A DNA stretch of 6,361 nucleotides, taken from assembly GCA_013153375.1 (NCBI GenBank), contig JAADEN010000060.1, positions 1 to 6,361 of the forward strand, written 5' to 3'. The notes below the pieces were generated by a model that worked only from the letters and a program-made list of their open reading frames with translations, had not been told where the DNA came from and searched no databases. Shown one piece after another: positions 1 through 5,582 of the stretch. The position numbers and the translations under genes are program-made. Each line of letters begins with the position of its first letter. Position 1 is the first letter of the stretch. The stretch is from Chloroflexota bacterium. Lineage in GTDB: Bacteria; Chloroflexota; Anaerolineae; Anaerolineales; DRMV01.

Positions 1-387
1 CGGGCCCCATCGCGCCAGCATCGTCGCCACGGCCTCGGGATCGCGCACGGCCAGACTGCCCACCACCACCCGCTGCACCCCGCGTTCCAGCCAGTAGCGC
101 GCGGCCGCCACGCTCCGCACGCCGCCGCCCCACTGCACCGCGGCCCGATAGCGGGCCGCGCGCGCCAGGATCGCGTCCAGCGCGGCCCGATTGGCCGCGT
201 CGTCTTCGCCCAGCGCCGCGTCCAGATTGACCACATGCAGCCACGCGGCTCCGGCGTCCAACCAGCGCGCGGCCACCGTGGCCGGATCCGTCGCGAACAC
301 CGTCTCGCGGTCCGGGTCGCCCTGCCACAGACGCACCACCCGCCCGTGGCGCAAGTCAATCGCGGGGTAGAGCACGAACTCGGCCAT
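1..387 (-). CDS. hisA: HisA, ProFAR isomerase (5' part, runs off left edge)
   Basis: This is the N-terminal 129 residues of 1-(5-phosphoribosyl)-5-[(5-phosphoribosylamino)methylideneamino]imidazole-4-carboxamide isomerase, the cytoplasmic (beta/alpha)8-barrel enzyme of histidine synthesis that makes PRFAR, the substrate of HisH/HisF. Visible motifs are the first-strand PAIDL with the expected catalytic Asp at residue 11, RVVRLWQGD (17-24), LHVVNLD (50-56), and the phosphate-binding QWGGGVRS (85-92). The second catalytic Asp and the C-terminal half lie outside the window. The start is the ATG at 387, preceded by TGAGG (393-397), which overlaps the hisH stop codon. Only 7 bp separate the two genes, so translational coupling is likely. 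Residue 54 is Asn (codon AAT), where the family normally has Asp in the VDLD motif. A bifunctional HisA/TrpF (PriA) role cannot be judged from this fragment. Confidence 0.93.
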   Translation of the reverse strand, partial: MAEFVLYPAIDLRHGRVVRLWQGDPDRETVFATDPATVAARWLDAGAAWLHVVNLDAALGEDDAANRAALDAILARAARYRAAVQWGGGVRSVAAARYWLERGVQRVVVGSLAVRDPEAVATMLARWGP

Positions 388-394
388 CTGCGCC

Positions 395-1027
395 TCACGG
401 AGCGAAACGCAAGAAGTTCGTCAGCAGCCGCAAGCCCACCCGTTGACTCTTTTCAGGGTGAAATTGCACGCCGAACAACGGCCCTCGCTGCACCATGCTG
501 GCGTAGTTCAAACGCCCGAAGTCGGTGCGGGCCACGACGACCTCCTCCTGCGCGGGGCGGCAGTAATACGAATGGTTGAAGAACACATACGCGCCCGGCG
601 GGATGCCTTCCAACAAAGGCGACGGACGCAGCGGATGGATTTGGTTCCAGCCCGTATGGGGCACTTTTTCGCCCACATCGGCCGGAAAGCGCACCACCTC
701 GCCGGGCAACAGGCCCAGGCCCCGATGGGTGCCCATCTCGTGCCCCACCTCGAACAGCGCCTGCATTCCCACGCAAATGCCCAGCATGGGCACGCCCCGG
801 GCCACGGCCTCGGTCACGGCCTGATCCAGCCCCGGCGTGCGCAGGCCCTGCATGAAGTCGCCGAACGCGCCCACGCCCGGCAACACCAGCCGCGGCGCGC
901 GGCGCACCACTTCGGGATCCTGCGTGACCACGACCCGCGCGCCGACCCGGGTGAGGGCCTTGCGCACCGAATGCAAATTGCCGCTGCCCGCGTCGATGAG
1001 CACCACTTGCGGGGCCGCTGAAGCCAT
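395..1027 (-). CDS. hisH: HisH, glutaminase subunit of imidazole glycerol phosphate synthase
   Basis: This 210-residue class I glutamine amidotransferase releases ammonia from glutamine and channels it to HisF, which makes imidazole glycerol phosphate and AICAR. The full family length is present. Visible motifs are IDAGSGNLHSV (11-21), LVLPGVGAFGDFM (48-59), the nucleophile motif LGICVGMQ with Cys85, PHTGWNQ (123-129) and GVQFHPEKSQ with His190 and Glu192, completing the catalytic triad. The start ATG is set by GGAGG at 1034-1038, 6 nt upstream. A possible promoter and a hairpin lie between this gene and the dehydrogenase genes, while hisA follows after 7 bp. This suggests that hisH begins a separate his transcript. 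HisF is not in the window. The Val after the nucleophile (GICVGMQ, usually GICLGMQ) looks conservative. Confidence 0.97.
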   Translation of the reverse strand: MASAAPQVVLIDAGSGNLHSVRKALTRVGARVVVTQDPEVVRRAPRLVLPGVGAFGDFMQGLRTPGLDQAVTEAVARGVPMLGICVGMQALFEVGHEMGTHRGLGLLPGEVVRFPADVGEKVPHTGWNQIHPLRPSPLLEGIPPGAYVFFNHSYYCRPAQEEVVVARTDFGRLNYASMVQRGPLFGVQFHPEKSQRVGLRLLTNFLRFAP

Positions 1028-1057
1028 AGAGCACCTCCGAGCCTGACATGCGGCGGA

Positions 1058-1063
1058 ATTATA
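1058..1063 (-). promoter_or_regulatory. Candidate -10 box (TATAAT) for hisH
   Basis: A perfect TATAAT reads on the minus strand, 30 bp upstream of the hisH ATG and just before its ribosome-binding site. It would place the transcript start near 1050, giving a short leader of roughly 20-25 nt. The hexamer stands out in very GC-rich surroundings. A good -35 is missing: at 17-bp spacing the hexamer is GGCCCG, and TTGCGC lies only 11 bp away. Promoter function is therefore inferred from the -10 and the position alone. Confidence 0.5.
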
Positions 1064-1080
1064 CCCGCGCCAACGCGCAA

Positions 1081-1106
1081 CGGGCCGGGGATCTTCCCGC
1101 GGCCCG
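1081..1106 (-). terminator. GC-rich hairpin between the E1 gene and hisH
   Basis: A 7-bp stem (CGGGCCG with CGGCCCG) is extended by three further G-C pairs across a single bulged base, around a 5-nt loop. It lies about 50 bp past the E1 stop codon. No T-run follows it (the next bases in the minus direction are TTGCGCGTT), so it is not a classic intrinsic terminator. It could still slow or end transcription, or protect the 3' end. It also overlaps where the -35 of the hisH promoter would fall. Confidence 0.35.
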
Positions 1107-1154
1107 GTCGGCTTTGAGGGGGAAAGGGCTCCGCGAACGGCCGGCGCGCGGGCC

Positions 1155-3575
1155 TCAGGCTTGCGGTTCCTCGAAAAATAGCGGCCACCGCCGCGGGTTC
1201 AGTTCGTGGAACAGGCCATAGACTTTGTAGAACACCTCGTCCACATTGGGCTTGGAGAAGTAGTCGCCGTCGAAGCCGTACGCGGGCCGGTGCGGCCGCG
1301 CGGGCACGGTCAGCGGCGGCGAATCGAGCCACTGGTAGCCGTCCTGCTTCTCCAGCACCTCCTGCATCATGTACGCGGTGGTGCCGCCGGGCACATCCTC
1401 GTCCAGGAAGACCACCCGGTTGGTCTTGCGCAGCGACTCGACGATGACGCCCCGCACATCGAAGGGCAGCAGGGACTGCACATCGATGACCTCCGCGTCG
1501 ATGCCCACCTTGGCCAGATCCTCCGCGGCCTGGAGCACGATGCGCACCATCGCGCCGTAGGTCACCAGGGTGACATCCCGGCCGGGGCGCACGATCTCGG
1601 GCACGCCCAGGGGCACGGTGAACTCGCCCAGATTGGCCGGCAGTTTCTCCTTGAGGCGATAGCCGTTCAGCACTTCCACCACGATGCCCGGCTCGTCGCC
1701 CTGCAGCAGGGTGTTGTAGAAGCCCGCGGCCCGGGTCATGTCCCGGGGCACCAGCACATGCATCCCCCGCACCAGGTGGATGAGCCCGGCCATGAGGGAG
1801 CCCGCGTGCCAGATGCCCACCAGCCGGTGGCCCCGGGTGCGCACGATGACCGGCGCTTTCTGCCCGCCCGCGGAGCGCCACAGCACCGTCGCCAGGTCGT
1901 CGGACATGATTTGCAGCGCGTACAGCAGGTAGTCCAGGTACTGGATTTCGGCGATGGGCCGCAGGCCCCGCAGCGCCAGGCCGATGGCCTGGCCCAGGAT
2001 GGTGGCCTCCCGGATGCCCGTGTCCATGACCCGCCACTTGCCGTACTTGGCCTGCAGGCCCCGGAAGGCCTGGTTCACGCCGCCCAGGTGCCCCACATCC
2101 TCGCCGAAGGCGATGACCCGCGGGTCGCGGCCCAGCACGAGGTCGAAGAATTTGTTGAGCACCTCGAACCCGGCCACCTCGGGCGCGTCGGGCGCGTAGG
2201 TGGGCTTGATTTCGGGCACCTGGGTGGCCGCGCTGGGCCACGGGCTGTAGAGGAAGGTGCCGTAGTCCTTGCGCCCGCCGGCCTCGACCCGCTTGCGCCA
2301 GCGGATGAGGGGCGCGCGCACGGCCTCGGGGGCTGCGCGCAGGGCCAGGAGCGCGCGGCGGGCGATGCCCAAGGTCTCGGCCCGGTAGGGCACTTCCAGG
2401 GCCTGAAGTTCGGCTTTGAGGGCCTGCAGCGCGTCCCGCGCGGCCGGGTAGCGGGCCGCGGCCTCTTCCAGCAGCCGCGCCAGTTCCGCGGCCTCTTGCT
2501 GGCGGGGCGCGACGAAGGCCGCGTGGGCCCGCTTGAGCGCCTTCCGCACCTCCCGCTTGGCCTCCTTTTCCAGCGTGTCCAGTTCCTCCTCGCTGGCCAG
2601 GCCCTGCTCCAAAATCCAGGCCCGAAAGCGGCGCAGGCCGTCGTGCTCGGCCTCCCATTCCAGCCGCTCCCGGGACTTGTAGCGGGTGTGGCTGCCCGAA
2701 GTGGAGTGGCCCGAGGGCTGCACCAGTTCCACCACATGCAAAATCACGGGGACATGCTCCGCGCGGGCGATGCGGCTGGCCTCTTGATAGACCTCCAGCA
2801 GCGCGGGGTAGTCCCAGCCCTTGACCTGGCGCACCTCGAAGCCCCGGTCGTCGGGCCCCTGGCGCTGGAAGCCCTGGAGCATCTGGTACAGGTCTTTGGT
2901 CAGTTGGTACTCGTTGGGCACCGAGATGCCGTACTCGTCGTCCCACACGGAGATGACCGCGGGCACCTGGAGCACGCCGATGGCGTTGAGGGTCTCCCAG
3001 AACATGCCCTCCGCGCAGGTGGCGTTGCCGATGCTGGCCCAGGCCACCTCGTCCCCGTTGCGGGAGAACTGGGTCAGGGCGTGGAGTTCGTCCAACTCCC
3101 GGTAGAGTTTGGAAGCCAGGGCCAGGCCCACCAGCCGGGGCATCTGGGAGCCCGTGGGCGACACATCCGCGACCACATTGTAGTGCTCGGTTTGGGGCTT
3201 CCAGGTGCCGTCGGGGTTGAGCAGGCGGGTGCCGAAGTGGTTGTTCATGTTGCGTCCGCCGCAGGCCGGCTCGTACTGCACATCCGCGTGGCCGTAGAGT
3301 TGGGCGAAGAACTGCTCCAGGGTGAGTTCGCCGATGGCCATCATGAAAGTCTGGTCGCGATAGTAGCCCGTGCGCCAGTCGCCCTTGCGAAACGCGCGCG
3401 CCCAGGCCAGTTGGGGCAGTTCCTTGCCGTCGCCGAAAATACCGAACTGGGCTTTGCCCAGCATGACCTCCTGATACCCCAACCGGCTGGCCTCCCGATT
3501 GAGCACCGCGAGACGATAGTCGTGGAGGATGTCGGCGCGGGAAAGAGCCAGTTTCTCCAAAACCTGTGGGAGCAT
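1155..3575 (-). CDS. Fused alpha+beta E1 of a 2-oxo acid dehydrogenase complex
   Basis: This 806-residue single chain carries out the thiamine-diphosphate-dependent decarboxylation of a 2-oxo acid and acyl transfer to the E2 lipoyl group. Residues about 15-300 form the E1-alpha part: FGIFGDGKE (44-52), GYYRDQTF (70-77), a cofactor and metal motif SIGNATCAEG (181-190) ending in WDDEYGIS (211-218), and the GHSTSGSHTRYKS loop (289-301). Residues about 302-465 are a charged helical linker. Residues about 467-800 are E1-beta: AFGEDVG (489-495), DTGIREATILGQAIGLA with the expected cofactor-activating Glu523, RPIAEIQYLDY, and a C-terminal transketolase-like domain with LVTYGAMV and VIDVQSLLPFD. The metal motif differs from the standard GDG...NN, having Asn184 and Asp212/213. 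The overall pattern matches the fused E1 I know from Bacteroidota. Substrate (pyruvate or branched-chain) is undetermined. E2 and E3 are encoded upstream on the same strand. Confidence 0.93.
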   Translation of the reverse strand: MLPQVLEKLALSRADILHDYRLAVLNREASRLGYQEVMLGKAQFGIFGDGKELPQLAWARAFRKGDWRTGYYRDQTFMMAIGELTLEQFFAQLYGHADVQYEPACGGRNMNNHFGTRLLNPDGTWKPQTEHYNVVADVSPTGSQMPRLVGLALASKLYRELDELHALTQFSRNGDEVAWASIGNATCAEGMFWETLNAIGVLQVPAVISVWDDEYGISVPNEYQLTKDLYQMLQGFQRQGPDDRGFEVRQVKGWDYPALLEVYQEASRIARAEHVPVILHVVELVQPSGHSTSGSHTRYKSRERLEWEAEHDGLRRFRAWILEQGLASEEELDTLEKEAKREVRKALKRAHAAFVAPRQQEAAELARLLEEAAARYPAARDALQALKAELQALEVPYRAETLGIARRALLALRAAPEAVRAPLIRWRKRVEAGGRKDYGTFLYSPWPSAATQVPEIKPTYAPDAPEVAGFEVLNKFFDLVLGRDPRVIAFGEDVGHLGGVNQAFRGLQAKYGKWRVMDTGIREATILGQAIGLALRGLRPIAEIQYLDYLLYALQIMSDDLATVLWRSAGGQKAPVIVRTRGHRLVGIWHAGSLMAGLIHLVRGMHVLVPRDMTRAAGFYNTLLQGDEPGIVVEVLNGYRLKEKLPANLGEFTVPLGVPEIVRPGRDVTLVTYGAMVRIVLQAAEDLAKVGIDAEVIDVQSLLPFDVRGVIVESLRKTNRVVFLDEDVPGGTTAYMMQEVLEKQDGYQWLDSPPLTVPARPHRPAYGFDGDYFSKPNVDEVFYKVYGLFHELNPRRWPLFFEEPQA

Positions 3576-3583
3576 ACTACAAA

Positions 3584-3595
3584 CCTCCTGGGAGG
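3584..3595 (-). promoter_or_regulatory. E1 ribosome-binding site with a small self-complementary arm
   Basis: AGGAGG (3584-3589) lies 8 nt before the E1 ATG and fixes that start, which also agrees with the family N-terminus. The bases immediately 5' in the mRNA are CCTCC, complementary to the SD. A 4-bp CCUC/GAGG stem with a 4-nt loop is therefore possible and could mildly mask the site. Confidence 0.6.
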
Positions 3596-3604
3596 ATGAC
3601 CATC

Positions 3605-3639
3605 AAGCAAGGAGCAGGGAGCGGGGAGCAAGGAGCATG
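3605..3639 (+). repeat. Heptamer array A: five RAGCRRG-type units
   Basis: Five exactly phased 7-bp units begin at 3605, 3612, 3619, 3626 and 3633. AGC is invariant at positions 2-4 of each unit, with purines around it; the only non-purine variation is a T in the last unit. The array ends one base from the stop codon of the four-helix-bundle gene and starts about 30 bp from the E1 ATG. On the transcribed (minus) strand it is pyrimidine-rich and contains CTCCTTG, resembling an anti-Shine-Dalgarno sequence. Confidence 0.85.
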
Positions 3640-3640
3640 T

Positions 3641-4018
3641 TTAGCGTTTGGGGGCCTGGGCTTTGATTTTGCGGTAAAGCGCGTACACCATGCGGCGGAT
3701 CTCCTCCAACTCGGCGGCCAGTTCGCGATGCAAGTCGGGGTTCAAATAAGCCAAATCGGCCGCCATTTGCAGGAAAGTGTCCACCTCGGCCACCGACCCC
3801 AGGGCGATGTCCAGATGCTGGGCAAACATCCCTTCGGTGCGCCGTCCGTGCCCTTCGGCGATGTTGGCCGGGATGGACAATGCCGCGCGGCGCAACTGGC
3901 TGGTCAGCCCATACACTTCACGCGGTGGAAAATGCTCGCTCACCTGGTAAATCCGCCGCGCCAGAGCCATGCTGCGCTGCCAGACCACCAGATCGCGATG
4001 CGACGGCATCCTGCCCAT
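3641..4018 (-). CDS. Four-helix-bundle protein (S23/23S intervening-sequence family)
   Basis: The 125-residue product matches the small four-helix-bundle family first noted in intervening sequences of 23S rRNA genes; the accessory protein Avd of diversity-generating retroelements belongs to the same superfamily. The signature is clear: RDLVVWQRSMALARRIY (8-24), FPPREVYGLTSQLRRAA (30-46), SIPANIAEGHGRR (48-60), IALGSVAEVDTFLQMA (71-86), and a final helix 97-120 rich in Arg/Lys. There is no signal peptide or membrane segment. The molecular function of the family is unknown; RNA or DNA binding is a reasonable guess from its basic helices. GGGAGG at 4025-4030 selects the first ATG over a second one three codons later. 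GC content is visibly lower than in the flanking dehydrogenase genes (about 60% on several counted lines). Its place between E3 and E1 looks accidental rather than metabolic. Confidence 0.93.
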   Translation of the reverse strand: MGRMPSHRDLVVWQRSMALARRIYQVSEHFPPREVYGLTSQLRRAALSIPANIAEGHGRRTEGMFAQHLDIALGSVAEVDTFLQMAADLAYLNPDLHRELAAELEEIRRMVYALYRKIKAQAPKR

Positions 4019-4024
4019 GACCGA

Positions 4025-4030
4025 CCTCCC
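4025..4030 (-). promoter_or_regulatory. RBS of the four-helix-bundle gene, overlapping the heptamer array
   Basis: GGGAGG lies 6 nt before the ATG at 4018. Its first three bases (in mRNA order) belong to the last unit of the upstream heptamer array, so the repeat sequence itself supplies part of the translation signal of the gene it flanks. Confidence 0.7.
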
Positions 4031-4062
4031 GCTTCTCGCTCCCTGCTTTTCGCTTCCTGCTC
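4028..4062 (-). repeat. Heptamer array B: five RAGCRRG-type units, inverted relative to array A
   Basis: Five phased 7-bp units occupy 4028-4034, 4035-4041, 4042-4048, 4049-4055 and 4056-4062. They read RAGCRRG-like on the minus strand, with AGC kept in every unit. The array fills the E3-to-four-helix-bundle spacer, and its outer end overlaps the E3 stop codon (4061-4063) by two bases. It has the same unit count and length as array A but the opposite orientation. Confidence 0.85.
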
Positions 4063-5464
4063 AAATATGGATCGCCTCCCCCAGCGCGACATGCGCGACC
4101 TCCATGAGCACTTCGCTCAGGGTGGGGTGCGCATGCACATTGCGCGCGATCTCCGCGGGCGTGATCTCCAGCATCCGGGCCAGGGTGAGTTCGGGCAGCA
4201 GTTCGGTGACCTCGGGGCCGATCATGTGCGCGCCCAGGATTTCGCCGTAGGTCTTGTCCACCACCAGTTTGATGAAGCCCTTGCCCTCGTTCAGCGCCAG
4301 GGCCTTGCCGTTGGCCTGGAACGGGAACTTGGCCACGGTGACTTCGTAGCCCCGCTCCCGGGCCTGGGCCTCGCTCAGGCCGAACGCGGCCACCTGGGGA
4401 TGCCCGTACACCGCGCGAGGCATCGCGTCGTAGTCCAAGGGCTGGGTCTCGCGGCCGGCGATGGCCTCGGCCACCAGGATGCCCTGCGCGGAGCCCACAT
4501 GCGCGAGCATCATCTTGGCCGTCACATCGCCGATGGCCCAAATACCGTCCACATTGGTGGCCATGCGCTCGTCCACCGCGATCGCGCCCCGCTCGGTGAG
4601 CCGCACGCCCACCTCCTCCAGGCCCAAACCCGCGGTGTTGGGTCGGAAGCCGATGGCCACCAAAGCCTGCTCGGCCTCCAGGGTGGTCGTTTCCCCCTTC
4701 TTGGTGTCGGTGACCGTCACCCGCACGCCCGCGTCGGTGGTCTCGATGGCCTCGACCTTGTGCCCGGTGAGCACCTGGATGCCCTGGCGTTTGTACTGCT
4801 TGCCCAGTTCCTGGCCCACCTCTTCGTCCTCCAGGGGCAGCAGGGTGGGCAGCATCTCCACCAGGGTGACCTGCGCGCCGTAACTGTGCCAGATGGTGGC
4901 GAACTCCACGCCGATGGCCCCGCCGCCGATGATGATGGCCGACGCGGGATGGTGGGTCTGCAGGATGGCCGGGCGGTAGGTGAGCACCCGCTGGCCGTCC
5001 ACCTCCCAGCCGGGGGGCACGAAGGGCTGCGCGCCCGTGGCCACCACGATGTGGCGGGTCTCCAGGCGCACGGGCTCGCCGCCTTCCGTCGGCGTGACGA
5101 GCACCTCGCCGGGCCGGGTGAGGCGCGCGGTGCCCATGTGCACCTCGATGCCGTTCTTGCGCATCAAGAAGCCCACGCCCTTGGTCAGCCGCTGCGAGAC
5201 GCGGCGGCTGCGCTTGACCGCGACCGCGTAGTCGAAGGCCAGATGCTCCACGCCCTGGATGCCGAAGGTCTTGGCCTCGGTGCGCAGGGTGCGCACCAGT
5301 TCCGCGTTCTTGAGCAACGCCTTGGACGGGATGCAGCCCACATTCAGACACACGCCGCCCAGCCATTCCTTGTCCACGATGGCCGTCTTGAGGCCCAGTT
5401 GCGCGGCCCGAATCGCGCCCACATAGCCCGCCGGGCCTGCGCCGATGAAGATGACATCGTACAT
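4061..5464 (-). CDS. lpdA: Dihydrolipoamide dehydrogenase (E3)
   Basis: This 467-residue flavoprotein disulfide reductase reoxidises E2-bound dihydrolipoamide and passes electrons through FAD to NAD+. In order: FAD-binding IGAGPAGYVGA (7-17), the redox disulfide GGVCLNVGCIPSK with Cys39 and Cys44, ATGAQPFVPP (142-151), NAD-binding IIIGGGAIGVEFA (177-189), the second FAD motif IWAIGDV (308-314), and the dimer-interface active site HAHPTLSE with His446 and Glu451. Length and motifs are those of a complete, intact enzyme. The reading frame stays open 50 codons upstream of the chosen ATG, but that stretch only translates the repeat spacer. AGGAGG at 5470-5475 lies 5 nt from the ATG and MYDVIFIG is the normal family start. 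E2 is immediately upstream and E1 downstream, beyond the four-helix-bundle gene. Confidence 0.97.
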   Translation of the reverse strand: MYDVIFIGAGPAGYVGAIRAAQLGLKTAIVDKEWLGGVCLNVGCIPSKALLKNAELVRTLRTEAKTFGIQGVEHLAFDYAVAVKRSRRVSQRLTKGVGFLMRKNGIEVHMGTARLTRPGEVLVTPTEGGEPVRLETRHIVVATGAQPFVPPGWEVDGQRVLTYRPAILQTHHPASAIIIGGGAIGVEFATIWHSYGAQVTLVEMLPTLLPLEDEEVGQELGKQYKRQGIQVLTGHKVEAIETTDAGVRVTVTDTKKGETTTLEAEQALVAIGFRPNTAGLGLEEVGVRLTERGAIAVDERMATNVDGIWAIGDVTAKMMLAHVGSAQGILVAEAIAGRETQPLDYDAMPRAVYGHPQVAAFGLSEAQARERGYEVTVAKFPFQANGKALALNEGKGFIKLVVDKTYGEILGAHMIGPEVTELLPELTLARMLEITPAEIARNVHAHPTLSEVLMEVAHVALGEAIHI

Positions 5465-5469
5465 GGTTG

Positions 5470-5475
5470 CCTCCT
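5470..5475 (-). promoter_or_regulatory. RBS that decides the E3 start
   Basis: A full AGGAGG lies 5 nt upstream of the ATG at 5464. It rules out the longer in-frame start near 5614, whose extra 50 codons would overlap the end of the E2 gene and read through the heptamer repeats. Confidence 0.85.
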
Positions 5476-5480
5476 GATGA

Positions 5481-5508
5481 GTCGGGAGTCGTCTGTCGGC
5501 AGTCGGTA
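5481..5508 (+). repeat. Heptamer array C1: four GTCGNNN units
   Basis: Four phased 7-bp units start at 5481, 5488, 5495 and 5502. Each begins GTCG; three end in A with a G at position 5. This is a different heptamer family from the RAGCRRG units that follow three bases later. It lies just upstream (in transcription) of the E3 ribosome-binding site. Confidence 0.8.
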
Positions 5509-5511
5509 GGA

Positions 5512-5546
5512 GAGCAAGGAGCAAGAAGCAGGAAGCGGGGAGAAAG
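5512..5546 (+). repeat. Heptamer array C2: RAGCRRG units, solo copy
   Basis: Four clear units start at 5512, 5519, 5526 and 5533. A degenerate fifth (5540-5546) has AGA in place of AGC. Sequence family, phase and orientation are the same as array A at 3605-3639, but no four-helix-bundle gene is next to it. In the mRNA it is pyrimidine-rich and lies upstream of E3, as array A lies upstream of E1. Confidence 0.8.
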
Positions 5547-5581
5547 GCGGACGGCGCAGTGCGCACTGCGCACCGCGCCCC
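5547..5581 (+). repeat. Heptamer array C3: GCGCANY units forming an 18-bp palindrome
   Basis: Clear 7-bp units start at 5554, 5561 and 5568. Degenerate units at 5547 and 5575 continue the phase of array C2. Together the first units create the perfect palindrome GCGCAGTGCGCACTGCGC (5554-5571). The array reaches to within one base of the E2 stop codon, so the palindrome could fold as a hairpin at the 3' end of the E2 reading frame, but there is no T-run after it. Confidence 0.65.
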
Positions 5582-5582
5582 C

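Larger units (their letters stand above)
3605..4062 (-). other. Putative cassette: four-helix-bundle gene between inverted heptamer arrays
   Basis: The 458-bp unit consists of a five-unit heptamer array, a 126-codon gene, and a second five-unit array of the same family in inverted orientation. Both arrays are 35 bp long. They share an exact inverted 11-mer, AGCAGGGAGCG (3613-3623 and the complement of 4037-4047). The unit occupies almost the whole gap between E3 and E1, and its outer edge overlaps the E3 stop codon by two bases. No transposase, canonical terminal repeat or convincing target-site duplication is visible. 'Cassette' is inferred from the symmetry and the lower GC of the gene. Confidence 0.5.

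Noticed and set aside
1206..3599. A 797-codon open frame on the plus strand opposite the E1 gene
   Set aside because: It is antisense to a gene with complete domain motifs, is His/Gly/Ala/Gln-rich with no recognisable fold, and is the usual consequence of GC-rich codon bias.
3641..4018. A diversity-generating retroelement, because the small protein is related to Avd
   Set aside because: No reverse transcriptase, template repeat or variable repeat is present in the window.
3596..4023. A target-site duplication around the cassette (shared ATGACC at 3596-3601 and 4017-4022)
   Set aside because: One copy lies inside the cassette and the match is only 6 bp, so it is most likely chance.
3566..5509. 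A 647-codon open frame on the plus strand opposite the four-helix-bundle gene and E3
   Set aside because: Same reason: it runs across two well-supported minus-strand genes and their repeat spacers, with no recognisable domain.
5481..5581. A CRISPR array or a tRNA/riboswitch in the E2-E3 spacer
   Set aside because: The repeats are 7 bp, contiguous and without unique spacers, and I see no cloverleaf or known riboswitch core.
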